Below, one piece after another: positions 30,543 through 39,474 of a stretch of DNA of 64,000 bases. The notes beneath the pieces were generated by a model. The model was not told where the DNA came from. It saw nothing but the letters and a program-made list of their open reading frames with translations, and ran no database searches. This DNA comes from Psychromonas algarum (GTDB lineage: Bacteria; Pseudomonadota; Gammaproteobacteria; Enterobacterales; Psychromonadaceae). How positions within the stretch are numbered: the stretch's first letter is position 1; every line of letters starts with the position of its first letter. Location: assembly GCF_004376845.1 (NCBI RefSeq), contig NZ_SNUW01000003.1:124001-188000 (forward strand), given 5' to 3'. Both the position numbers and the translations under genes were made by a program.

Positions 30543-31409
30543 TTAAAGCGTAACAATTGCTCCTTTACCAATACCTTCATAAGCATAAACGGTTACACGA
30601 TTATCCCCTTCTTGCTGTTTAATTGTTTCACAAATAAAACGAGCTAATTCTTCAACTGTTGTGTCATTATCCAATACTTCACAACGACTCGCTGGCATCA
30701 ACAATTCAAAATATCCCTGTGGTGCATGATATGCAGAACAATGGACAGGTACAGTACTTTTGCTGGTAATAAATGATAATTCACTACGTTCAATCACGTC
30801 TTCTTGACTTGCTAAATAAATATCCGCCCAACGCTTAGCCCACTTATCGACCCAAGATTCACTGTATTCATCATTGATGAAAATATCAATTTTTGAACGG
30901 TGTCCATGTGCAATACGTTGACAATTTCCATTATGCTTTTTCAAACCATGCGTATAGTGATAATAAGGCGTTGTTAATACTTCTGAACGTAGCTTTATTG
31001 ATAAACCAGTTATATTTTCTGGTAGTTTAATCAGCACAACTTGTTCTAGATAAGTTTCTAATAAATCGACTGTAATCGTTTCACTTTCTAACAAACAATA
31101 CGCTTCATGCGGGCTTTTTAATTGAATAACACTTTTATCTTCAAGTACATAATCAACTTGTGTGCGTTGTTCTTCTAATGTAACTGAGCAACGAGATGAT
31201 GCATGTGGCACGAGTAATTTATGATCAACTTCAGCATCAATAATGGCTTTTATCTGTTTTTTAACTAATGAAAAATCCAGAATCATAGATTGTTCATTCA
31301 ATTGTCCATCTAACACAACATCAACTTGATAACTTTCGCCAACAAAGCCACGCTCTGGATCTAAATATGTAGCATCAATGACCGTTAGGTCTCGTACAAA
31401 TAATTTCAT
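30543..31409 (-). CDS. Tandem 6-carboxytetrahydropterin synthase-like protein (two PTPS halves)
   Basis: 288 residues resembling two fused PTPS/QueD domains. The N-terminal half has the DF..LK.....(V)DHKLLVP segment (Asp45, Asp62, His63), matching the catalytic LDH motif. It lacks the zinc-binding His cluster at its start ([19 protein letters not shown]). The C-terminal half has the cluster YHYTHG...CQRIAHGH (His151, His154, Cys163, His168, His170) and a C-terminal VYAYEG Glu, but no LDH motif. Canonical QueD is about 120 residues. Function may be pterin or queuosine-related; catalytic activity is uncertain. Gap to hinT is 46 bases. Confidence 0.7.
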   Translation of the reverse strand: MKLFVRDLTVIDATYLDPERGFVGESYQVDVVLDGQLNEQSMILDFSLVKKQIKAIIDAEVDHKLLVPHASSRCSVTLEEQRTQVDYVLEDKSVIQLKSPHEAYCLLESETITVDLLETYLEQVVLIKLPENITGLSIKLRSEVLTTPYYHYTHGLKKHNGNCQRIAHGHRSKIDIFINDEYSESWVDKWAKRWADIYLASQEDVIERSELSFITSKSTVPVHCSAYHAPQGYFELLMPASRCEVLDNDTTVEELARFICETIKQQEGDNRVTVYAYEGIGKGAIVTL

Positions 31410-31452
31410 TCTTGTTATCTCTTATCAATTGCAGTGAGTAATTAGCACATGA

Positions 31453-32529
31453 TTAAAACGGTGCTTTACTTTCATCTTCAGTTGCACTTTGTAATACAAC
31501 GTCATCCGAGTCAATTAATGCATCACGTTTAAGTTGTTCACGTAAATTAGGCGGAATACCTTGAATGGTTAATGTGTCAGACGCTTCGTCATATTTGACA
31601 GATGAACCTAAATGCTTTTGATCAAAACTAATACTCATGCCACCACCTTGACCAACATATTTTGTTAATTTTCTAACTAGGCTTCTGTCAGCAGGAAAAT
31701 TTTCTTCTAATTGATAATCTTCACTGACAAAATCATAAAAACTTCCTTCCAAACTAGATGTACTTTCAAATTCATTAGATAAGGTTGAAAGATCAATATC
31801 TTGACCTTCTTTAAGTTGCTCTTTGCAGTAGTTCGATGTTACTTCACGCACAGCTTGCTTTTCTTCAGTTGGTAAAGCTTGTTTTTCACAAAACTCTTCT
31901 ACTGCTTGTAATAGACCTTGATTTTGTACCTTTGCATCAAAGCCTTCTTTTGCCCCCATCATATCTAAGAAAAAATCAGATACTTTACGACCAACTCGAC
32001 CTTTAATAAATGAAATATAACGGTTAGCTTCAGGTGAGCGTTTTAATAACGTGAGATCAATACGCGCGACTAGTTGAATTTTACTTGTTTCAATATGCTG
32101 ACTTACTTTAAGCTCTAAATTCTCATTAACACTGATCGACTGATTATTTTGCAATAAAGCAATAAATAGGTAATCACTCGTTGTCCAACTATATTTACTT
32201 ATCAGTAACACACCTTCTTCAGCAAAATCATGCTTTTTTAATTCTTCTACAAGTCGGGCTGCAGCTTGCTGTGAAAAACCAACAAAATCTAATTCACCAT
32301 TTAACTCTTCTGTTAGAGCACGTTGAAATAATGGTGACTTTTCAGATTCATCAGCAAAATAAGCATAGGCTTTATTTGATTTACTCTGGTAGTTACGGTG
32401 CAAATCCATTACAAACTGCTCAATTGAAGGCGAAATAGGTAACTCACCTTCACGCATTTTACATTGTAATACCCCTTCATCGTTGTAATTCAAAGAATGT
32501 AAAATGATATTAGTAGCAGAAACGTTCAT
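31453..32529 (-). CDS. yejK: Nucleoid-associated protein YejK (NdpA)
   Basis: 358 residues aligning along their length with E. coli YejK (335), a nucleoid-associated protein. Motifs are VNENLEL, VARIDLTLLKRSPEANRYISFIKGRVGRKVSDFFLDMMGAKEG (shown in two parts: VARIDLTLLKRSPEANRYIS and FIKGRVGRKVSDFFLDMMG), NQGLLQAVEEF and ENFPADRSLVRKLTKYVGQG. The start is set at ATG 32529 (MNVSATNIILHSLN), which matches the family N-terminus, and not at an upstream ATG at 32583. It diverges from yejL-yejM, the same layout as in enterics. Confidence 0.92.
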   Translation of the reverse strand: MNVSATNIILHSLNYNDEGVLQCKMREGELPISPSIEQFVMDLHRNYQSKSNKAYAYFADESEKSPLFQRALTEELNGELDFVGFSQQAAARLVEELKKHDFAEEGVLLISKYSWTTSDYLFIALLQNNQSISVNENLELKVSQHIETSKIQLVARIDLTLLKRSPEANRYISFIKGRVGRKVSDFFLDMMGAKEGFDAKVQNQGLLQAVEEFCEKQALPTEEKQAVREVTSNYCKEQLKEGQDIDLSTLSNEFESTSSLEGSFYDFVSEDYQLEENFPADRSLVRKLTKYVGQGGGMSISFDQKHLGSSVKYDEASDTLTIQGIPPNLREQLKRDALIDSDDVVLQSATEDESKAPF

Positions 32530-32928
32530 AGATAGAATGACCTTTTGAAAGCAAATTGATTTAGTGGCAAATCTGATTCGCAAATTATATACCTGTTATC
32601 CTTCAAGATGCAAAAATCAACACCACTAATCACAAATAACATTTAGCTAAAAAACAAAGAAAATATTAAATAAAATCAACACTTAGTTAGATACGTTTGC
32701 TCGTAATAGATAAACTCACCTAACTATTTTTTGATCAAAATAGAAGCGATAACATTATATTTTCATAGCAGAAATGATGATTAAATAGAAAAAGAGATGA
32801 AAAACGAAGATTAAATAGTTTTATTATCACCTTAACTTTTTAAATTCCTCCTGTTAAGTGATTGGTATAATAATGTCAGTGGGGTATCATACTGTAATTA
32901 TTCATCCTTAATTACATAGAAGTTTATT
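32530..32928. other. Divergent promoter region yejK / yejL
   Basis: No gene is seen in this 399-base AT-rich gap. It contains the extended -10 promoter for yejL (32865-32873) and an inverted repeat TGTAATTA (32893-32900) / TAATTACA (32909-32916) that falls between that promoter and the yejL ATG. Confidence 0.6.
32865..32873 (+). promoter_or_regulatory. Extended -10 promoter of yejL-yejM
   Basis: TGGTATAAT combines the TGn extension with a perfect TATAAT, about 55 bases before the yejL ATG. No good -35 is seen, as is common with extended -10 promoters. Confidence 0.6.
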
Positions 32929-33153
32929 ATGCCAATTCAATCAAAATACTCTAGCCAAAAAATTGAAACTATCCTTGATCAAGTCATGGACGTTTTACAT
33001 GATAATGACGTATCAGTTGATTTGAGCTTAATGATCCTTGGTAATAGCATTACACATGTTATTAATAGCCAAGTTCCGGTGACACAGCGTAAAGCAATTT
33101 CAGATAAATTTGTAAAAGCATTAAGTGCTTCTATTAACTTAAAAGATAAATAA
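32929..33153 (+). CDS. yejL: YejL (UPF0352)
   Basis: A 74-residue protein with the family pattern MPIQSKYSSQKIETILDQV, DVLHDNDVSVDLSLMILGN and ITHVINSQVP. It is small, helical and of unknown function. It is 4 bases upstream of yejM, so the two are surely co-transcribed. Confidence 0.92.
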   Translation: MPIQSKYSSQKIETILDQVMDVLHDNDVSVDLSLMILGNSITHVINSQVPVTQRKAISDKFVKALSASINLKDK

Positions 33154-33157
33154 AAAC

Positions 33158-34972
33158 ATGGTTGAGACAGGTCATAAATTCTACGACAATGTAGCCAAGA
33201 AAGTAGCCTGGGCACACTGGTTTACGTTTTTTAATATTATTGCTGTTTCATTAATCAGTATTCGTTATGTAGCATATTCTGGTCTGGCTGATTCAGCCTT
33301 AGGTATTCTTTATCAATTTGTCAGTCTGATTGGACACTTTAGTTTTCTTTCTGCTGTTGTCTTTGGTATTTTTTTATTTCCACTGGCTTTCCTCATAACA
33401 AACAACCTTGTTTACCGATTAACCTCCATATTAATCGCCACTGTTGGTATTGCTTTTTTAATCGTAGATACACAGATATTCCGACTTTATGGTTTTCATC
33501 TCAACCCTCTAATTTGGCAATTTTTACAACGACCGGAACAAGTCGAAGCCATTTATTCAATTAATTTACACTATATTTCTATTCCTATTATTTTTGCCTT
33601 AGAAGTATTCTTTTCATTAATTGTATGGAAAAAAGTACGTAATTTAAGTGCTAAACGTATTGGCAAGCCAATTACTTTGGTGTTGTTATCAGCATTTATT
33701 CTTAGCCATCTGTTGTTTATTTGGGCCGATGCAACTCAATACCGCCCAGTCACCTTACAAAAATCTTTATATCCATTATCATACCCAATGACAGCCCGCA
33801 CGTTTTTAACTAAACAAGGTTTATTAAACGAAGAAAGCATTCAAAAGAATAAACTTGCCCAAGATGGCACTAATCCAAATGAATTACGTTATCCCATTGA
33901 GCCATTAGCTTTTTCTGCTAGTGAAAACAATCCTGAACATAATCGAAATATTTTAATTATCACAGTTGAATCACTGCGTGCAGATATGTTGAATGCTAAA
34001 AGCATGCCCTATCTACAGACACTAAGTGAACAAGGATTTAATTTCAAACAACACTTTAGTGGTGCGAATAATAGTGAGCAAGGCGTATTTAGTTTATTTT
34101 ATGGCTTGCCGAATAGTTATTGGACAACCGTTATCAACAATCATATTTCGCCTGTTTTTATTGATAAAGTAGCAGAAGATAAACGTCCTATTGGGCTATT
34201 TTCTGGTATAGGTTTTGTACATCCTGAATTTTTACAGAGTAGTTTTAGCCAATTAAAAGCGACACCTAACGTTTACTTTTCAAAAACTCAAAATAATAAT
34301 CAAGTCGTACAACAGTGGAATAAATGGGTTAGTGAGCAAAAAAACACTCAGCCTTGGTTTAGTTATGTTTATTTAGCACAAAAAAACAGTCATTTATTTG
34401 CTCAAAATAACCACAAAACGGTTTCTGAACAAAGTGAAGATTTATCGCTATACCAATCTCAAGTACTGACAATTGATAATCAGATAAAACGATTAGTAGA
34501 AAGGCTAAAAAAACAAAAGCAGTATAAAAATACAATCATCATGATAACCGGAACGAATGGGCAGTCATTTAAAAAAGCGAATACAAGCGATACTTTAATT
34601 AACGGTTCACATGTACCAATGGTCTTAATATGGCCAAATAAAGTACCACAAGAAATAAATAGAATGACAAGTCATGTAGATATCATGCCAACCCTAATGC
34701 AAGAAGTGTTCTCTGTTGATAATATGCCGAGTAGTTACAGCAGTGGTAAACACTTGTTTAGCAACAATAATCGTCAGTATGTTTTGTCAGGTGATACCAA
34801 TAACTACATTATTTATGAAACAGATAAAATAACACAATTTTCACGTAATGGTGATATTGATAGTATTAATTGGCAAGGTGACCGTATTGAGCAATCTGAA
34901 AATAATGCTCAATATGACATAACGTTATTAATTGATGTGCTATCTAAATTACGTCGTTTTAATCCTAAATAA
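33158..34972 (+). CDS. yejM: Inner-membrane sulfatase-fold protein YejM/PbgA
   Basis: 604 residues: about five N-terminal transmembrane helices (roughly 18-200), then a periplasmic alkaline-phosphatase/sulfatase-fold domain starting at RNILIITVESLRADMLNAKSMPYL. The pocket shows FSGANNSEQGVFSLFYGLP, GSHVPMVLIWPNK and TSHVDIMPTLMQEV. In E. coli YejM senses periplasmic LPS and restrains LapB, stabilising LpxC; it is essential there. It is the second gene after yejL. Confidence 0.93.
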   Translation: MVETGHKFYDNVAKKVAWAHWFTFFNIIAVSLISIRYVAYSGLADSALGILYQFVSLIGHFSFLSAVVFGIFLFPLAFLITNNLVYRLTSILIATVGIAFLIVDTQIFRLYGFHLNPLIWQFLQRPEQVEAIYSINLHYISIPIIFALEVFFSLIVWKKVRNLSAKRIGKPITLVLLSAFILSHLLFIWADATQYRPVTLQKSLYPLSYPMTARTFLTKQGLLNEESIQKNKLAQDGTNPNELRYPIEPLAFSASENNPEHNRNILIITVESLRADMLNAKSMPYLQTLSEQGFNFKQHFSGANNSEQGVFSLFYGLPNSYWTTVINNHISPVFIDKVAEDKRPIGLFSGIGFVHPEFLQSSFSQLKATPNVYFSKTQNNNQVVQQWNKWVSEQKNTQPWFSYVYLAQKNSHLFAQNNHKTVSEQSEDLSLYQSQVLTIDNQIKRLVERLKKQKQYKNTIIMITGTNGQSFKKANTSDTLINGSHVPMVLIWPNKVPQEINRMTSHVDIMPTLMQEVFSVDNMPSSYSSGKHLFSNNNRQYVLSGDTNNYIIYETDKITQFSRNGDIDSINWQGDRIEQSENNAQYDITLLIDVLSKLRRFNPK

Positions 34973-35327
34973 ACAATAGTTCACATGGGGGAAACGTCTT
35001 CCCCATCACTTCTCAACTCTCTTTTTTACATTATGATTTTTGAACTTTGATGAAGCTCATACTAGTAGCCATAATATATATGTTACATTCCACCAGCATT
35101 TACAGTAAATAGCGGATCTATTTTACTGGTTAAAACAACTCACTTCTTTGTTATAAATTTTGTAAATGGGACAACCATTTATCTCAATTTACGCCTCTAA
35201 TTGAATTGTTTTTTCTGAGCAAAACTTAGATCACATACTTAATGTAATTGCTCTTAAACAATGACATTGCATATGATTTGTACGTAGTAACAAGGTAGTT
35301 ACTACTCAATAAAAAAGGGATACTACT
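34973..35327. other. Non-coding region after yejM
   Basis: A hairpin GGGGAA/TTCCCC lies at 34988-35004, soon after the yejM stop; a T-run follows only about 25 bases later, so its terminator role is uncertain. The rest is AT-rich with no coding signal and probably contains the promoter of the 70-residue orphan. Confidence 0.5.
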
Positions 35328-35540
35328 ATGACCATATTATCTTGCGAGACAACAACTCGCCTAGAGCAAGAAATAAGACTCTTTTCTCAAAAAATTTACC
35401 ATAAAGGAAGTGCTCAAGCTGAAATCGTCAAACAATATGAGAATAGAAAAAAAGTTGAGCAGTTTAAAATTAACCTGATCTGTAATACAGCCTTGAATAT
35501 TGGACTAATAATTTGCTTAGGAAGCTGGTTAATTTTATAA
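35328..35540 (+). CDS. Small hypothetical protein with C-terminal membrane helix
   Basis: 70 residues, not recognised. The first 45 residues are charged and helical (TRLEQEIRLFSQKIYHKG; QYENRKKVEQFKIN). The last 20 (TALNIGLIICLGSWLIL) form one hydrophobic helix, giving a tail-anchored layout. GGGATACTACT precedes the ATG at a good distance, supporting translation. It stands alone between two non-coding stretches of over 350 bases. Confidence 0.55.
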   Translation: MTILSCETTTRLEQEIRLFSQKIYHKGSAQAEIVKQYENRKKVEQFKINLICNTALNIGLIICLGSWLIL

Positions 35541-35975
35541 AAAAAGTAACGAAAAAGCCAATTAACATAATGAAAGCCATTCTTTAAATTCGATTTTTGT
35601 CGTTTTAGGCTATTGAGATGACAAATAAATTACGCTTACCAGCATCGTTTTTATTGTTGCGCCATTATGATCTTCTTATCCTATCTGATTCTATAACGGT
35701 TATTAACAGAGCTATTTTTAAATTAACTCAACCAATACCGTAATTTAGATTATTGTAATAACCTACTCTATAAACGATAAAAGGTATAAATTTCATTAAT
35801 TTACACCTTTTATTATGAAAATATAAAACATTTTTTGGTTATACATTAAGTAAATAGTCACCATTCAAAAAGTAGATTGGAAAACTATCCAACTATTTGA
35901 TTTATTTTAGTAAATTTATTTACCCAAATAAGAGAAATGAGTAAACTCCCCCCTATTTTTATGGAATAAAACTTA
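35541..35975. other. Non-coding region before the EamA transporter
   Basis: No gene is supported. The only clear structure is the hairpin at 35777-35813. Confidence 0.5.
35777..35813. terminator. AT-rich hairpin, possible terminator
   Basis: Sixteen-base arms ATAAAAGGTATAAATT and AATTTACACCTTTTAT pair with one mismatch around TCATT. Flanking T-rich sequence is modest. It could end the transcript of the 70-residue orphan about 240 bases upstream. Confidence 0.5.
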
Positions 35976-36845
35976 ATGCCAATACTTATTGCCATCACTT
36001 TTTTGTGGGCATTTTCTTTTAGTTTAATCGGAGTCTATCTAGCAGGACAAGTTGATGCTTGGTTTTCTGTTTTAATGCGAGTTGCCCTTGCCACTTTAGT
36101 CTTTTTGCCATTTTTACAGCTGGGTCAAATTAAACCTAAAATTGCTTTACAACTGATGCTATGCGGCGCATTTCAACTTGGTATTATGTATGGTTTTTAT
36201 TACCAATCCTTTTTATATCTTTCCGTACCAGAAGTTCTCTTATTTACCGTTATGACCCCCATTTATATCACTTTACTTAACGATATACTTGATCGAAGAT
36301 TAAATATTGGATTTATTATTAGTGCATTAATTGCAATTATTGGAGCAATTGCTATTCGCTATCAAACGATAGATGAAGGTTATTTAAAAGGCCTATTGAT
36401 TGTACAAGGTGCAAACCTATGCTTTGCCGCAGGTCAAGTTGGGTATAAACGGATCATTGCAAAAGAGCGTGCTGATTTACCACAACGTACTGTCTTTGCT
36501 TGGTTTTTTATCGGAGCATTAGTTGTTGTTATTCCTTGTTATTTATTACTTGGCAATCCTAACAAACTACCAACAACAGGTCTGCAATGGTCTATTTTAA
36601 CTTATTTAGGAGTTGTTGCTTCAGGTATCGGTTACTTTGCTTGGAATAAAGGTGCAACCATGGTGAACGTGGGAACATTAGCAGTCGCAAATAACTTATT
36701 AATTCCTGCAGGTATTTTAGTAAATGTTATATTCTGGAACCATGATGCCGATATATTACGTCTTTCAATTGGTGCAGGGATCATATTGTTGGCACTGGTG
36801 GTTAACGATAAATTTAATCAGAAAATAGATCAGCAAAAAACATAA
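35976..36845 (+). CDS. EamA-family (DMT superfamily) transporter
   Basis: 289 residues with about ten hydrophobic helices in two EamA repeats (about 1-130 and 140-280). Typical elements are TFLWAFSFSLIGVYL at the N-terminus, FTVMTPIYITLLNDILDRRLN closing the first repeat and YLGVVASGIGYFAWNKGATMVNVGTLAVANNLLIPAG in the second (parts YLGVVASGIGYFAWNKGA and LAVANNLLIPAG). It probably exports amino acids or other metabolites; the substrate cannot be inferred. Convergent with lplA. Confidence 0.82.
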   Translation: MPILIAITFLWAFSFSLIGVYLAGQVDAWFSVLMRVALATLVFLPFLQLGQIKPKIALQLMLCGAFQLGIMYGFYYQSFLYLSVPEVLLFTVMTPIYITLLNDILDRRLNIGFIISALIAIIGAIAIRYQTIDEGYLKGLLIVQGANLCFAAGQVGYKRIIAKERADLPQRTVFAWFFIGALVVVIPCYLLLGNPNKLPTTGLQWSILTYLGVVASGIGYFAWNKGATMVNVGTLAVANNLLIPAGILVNVIFWNHDADILRLSIGAGIILLALVVNDKFNQKIDQQKT

Positions 36846-36863
36846 TTGCTTTACTTAAAAATA

Positions 36864-36894
36864 TAAATAAGTGGTGCTACTGCACCATTTATTT
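36864..36894. terminator. Bidirectional terminator between the EamA gene and lplA
   Basis: TGGTGC and GCACCA form the GC part of a stem extended by AAATAA/TTTATTT with a TACT loop. It lies just after the transporter stop and touches the lplA stop codon. Confidence 0.75.
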
Positions 36895-37912
36895 ACTCAT
36901 CTCTGATAAAGAAAGCTTGTGATCTAAACCACTGCTCAATATCCGTCAAGTAGCCTTTAAATTGTGGTTGTATCATTGCTAAAGCCGACATTTTTTCACT
37001 AATAGCGGTGATGCTATAATGGTTATTCAGTAATAAGTTACGTAACACATCAATAAAATCAACATCTAATGCATCAGAAAAAACAACACATTCATCAATC
37101 ACACCTTGTTTTACTTTCAGATTGATATCAACAATTCCCCATGTAAAACGCGTCTCGAGTTTGTGGTCAAATTCAGGTGTTTTACCAAAGCGCCAATCGC
37201 TATCACTCATTTTTTGGTAATACGTATCTAATACATCGATCTCTTTTAATACTTCAATATCTAATAACTCAGGTTCAACCCTTGTTTCATAATGAGCACA
37301 AAAAGCATCAGTAATTGCCTCACAAATAGTTTTATGATTAATCTCTGCATTAAATTCACATAAATTAGCAACACGAGATCGAACTGATTTAATACCTTTA
37401 GCTTCAAGTTTTAACGGATGAGGATTAAGGTAATTAGCAAGTTGAGTTAAATCTGCATTCACCAATAAAGTACCATGGTGGAAACTTAACTTTGAAGTGT
37501 GTTTGAAAGCAGATCCAGATATTTTTTTATCACCAACAGTTAAATCGTTACGTCCAGAAAGTTCTGCACTGATGGCAAACGTTTTTAACGCCTTAATAAT
37601 GATATCGAAGTTATCTGTTTGCTGATAATTGGCTTTGCTACTTAAAAAAGTAAAATTCGTATTACCAAGATCATGAAAAACCGCTCCACCGCCACTTTGT
37701 CTTCGGGCAAGGTAAATATTATCAGCTTCCATTTTATCTAAACGACATTCTGCCCAAGGATTTTGATGTTGGCCAATCACCACAGTCGGATCATTTTGCC
37801 ATAGATAAAGTATATGAGTAGAATGGTCTAAATGACGAAAGATCCAATCTTCTATCGCTAAATTAAACCAAGGATTGTTTGTTGATGAATGCAATACTCT
37901 TATTTTAGTCAT
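36893..37912 (-). CDS. lplA: Lipoate-protein ligase A
   Basis: 339-residue enzyme that activates free lipoate with ATP and attaches it to lipoyl domains. NPWFNLAIEDWIFRHL, LWQNDPTVVIGQHQNPWAEC, RRQSGGGAVFHDLGNTNFTF and the catalytic-Lys region DKKISGSAFKHTS are diagnostic. LSFHHGTLLVNADL follows, and the C-terminal accessory domain is present. The ATG at 37912 (MTKIRVLHS) fits the family; an upstream ATG at 37966 would add 18 unlikely residues. Confidence 0.93.
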   Translation of the reverse strand: MTKIRVLHSSTNNPWFNLAIEDWIFRHLDHSTHILYLWQNDPTVVIGQHQNPWAECRLDKMEADNIYLARRQSGGGAVFHDLGNTNFTFLSSKANYQQTDNFDIIIKALKTFAISAELSGRNDLTVGDKKISGSAFKHTSKLSFHHGTLLVNADLTQLANYLNPHPLKLEAKGIKSVRSRVANLCEFNAEINHKTICEAITDAFCAHYETRVEPELLDIEVLKEIDVLDTYYQKMSDSDWRFGKTPEFDHKLETRFTWGIVDINLKVKQGVIDECVVFSDALDVDFIDVLRNLLLNNHYSITAISEKMSALAMIQPQFKGYLTDIEQWFRSQAFFIRDE

Positions 37913-38024
37913 AACATACTCTAAATGAGGGTGAAAAATGAACTGATAAACTAAGTGCAAAACCACATTAATTTATCTTAGCCTGATATTCAATAAGTCA
38001 TTATTTACACTATAAATATATTAT

Positions 38025-38462
38025 TTATGGATACACCATCGTATTCATCAGGCGCTCTTTTCCTTGAAAGTTTAGCGAAAATTCACTTGTAATACGAAAC
38101 CCCGATTTTAGATACAGTCCTTTAGCGCGCTCATTTGATTTCCATACCGACAATCTTGCACTACCTTCTAATTGGCATAATACATAAGCTAATAACTTCT
38201 GCCCCACTCCTTCCCCTCTATTAATGGAATCAACAAAAAGCCAATTAATGCGATCACCTGTAAAACCGCAGAAACCTAAAATATCCTCTTCTTCGTAAAC
38301 ATAAACTTTAGACTGAGAAAATACCGCCATCATATATTCATCTTTACTCCAGGGAGTAAATATAAAATCCCCCTCCTCTTGATAAAACTCATGTGGACGA
38401 GCGGCATCATAAATACTGGCTAAGCGAGTAAAATCAGTTTCTTTATATTGTCTAATATTCAT
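38025..38462 (-). CDS. GNAT-family N-acetyltransferase
   Basis: 145 residues of the GNAT fold. Motif A appears as WLFVDSINRGEGVGQKLLAYVL, with the acetyl-CoA pyrophosphate-binding RGEGVG. LSVWKSNERAKGLYLKSGF is motif B, typical of small-molecule or peptide acetyltransferases. Substrate unknown. It is separate from lplA, with a gap of about 110 bases. Confidence 0.82.
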   Translation of the reverse strand: MNIRQYKETDFTRLASIYDAARPHEFYQEEGDFIFTPWSKDEYMMAVFSQSKVYVYEEEDILGFCGFTGDRINWLFVDSINRGEGVGQKLLAYVLCQLEGSARLSVWKSNERAKGLYLKSGFRITSEFSLNFQGKERLMNTMVYP

Positions 38463-38652
38463 ATATGCCTCACTTTAAACAGATGCTATACAAGGTAACA
38501 TCTAATAAGCTATTCAGTGCTAAGTATTAACCCACTATTCTTGCTTCATTCAATAATATTTAAAAAGTGTATGTTCAAAGTTAAGCATCTAAAAAAACAA
38601 AAGCCCCAATATTAAAAAGTAACAATGTAGCTAATAATATTAATTCATTTTT

Positions 38653-39136
38653 TTATTCGTATTCAGAAGAGTATGTTTCACTATATGAATGAGAATATAA
38701 CTCAAAAAAATTACCAAACGGGTCTTCTAAGTAGATCATTTGATAAGGTTTACTCTCATCTTCAGGATGGTATCTCATGGTTTCCATTCTTGTTTTACCC
38801 CCGTACTTTTTCAATCACACCTTCAAAATCATCAGCTTCTAAAGAATAATGGAAAATACCAATTTTTGAAAAATCGACAATATGCTTTTCTTCTCTTTCT
38901 TTCATCTCGAACAATTCAAAACCAATGCCATCTTTAGTGACTAGATGAGCAATATTAAAGCTTTTAAATCCTTCACCAAATACAGCGATGCACATAGCAC
39001 CAATCGCGGTTTCTTTTTCTTCAACCACTTTTGATTTCCCCATGACAATTTCAAGCCCTAATGCTTTAGTGTAAAATTCAACGGCTTTGTCTATATCACC
39101 AACCATAATGCCTACATGACTCATTTTCATATTCAT
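38653..39136 (-). pseudogene. VOC/glyoxalase-family protein, frameshifted at a G5 run
   Basis: The first frame gives 113 residues (MSHVGIMVGDIDKAVEFYTKAL...FHYSLEADDFEGVIEKVRG), then stops at 38795-38797. Dropping one base of the run of five C on the plus strand (38798-38802; G on the coding strand) continues as KTRMETMRYHPEDESKPYQ and YLEDPFGNFFELYSHSY to a stop at 38653-38655. The restored product is 160 residues and has the C-terminal metal-ligand Glu (FFELYS) of vicinal-oxygen-chelate proteins. It is either a true frameshift mutation, a phase-variable tract or a sequence error. The reaction is unknown. Confidence 0.8.
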
Positions 39137-39474
39137 TTCACCTATATTGTTTTTTTGATTACTGCTGTGTTTTGATGGAGGTATTATAGGCAGAACAAAA
39201 AAAACACTTAAAATTATTAATCTTTATTATTTTAATAATTTAAATTTATCATTATATGTTGATTATTTTGCTCATATAAATAGGAATATTAATAAACAGA
39301 GAAAGTGTAGTAGAACAAAGGATTGTTAACTTTTGTGAATACAGACCAAAAAACTCAATAAAATGAACATGATGATAACTTTATATATCACCATGACTAT
39401 TTTTCTACTAACATACATAAGATAAGTACATCTCACCATGCCCCCTAACCGAACACTGACATATTGAGTAGCGA
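39137..39474. other. Non-coding region between the VOC gene and the DUF294 gene
   Basis: A 338-base AT-rich divergent gap. I see no gene, no clear palindrome and no confident promoter; it must hold start signals in both directions. Confidence 0.45.
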
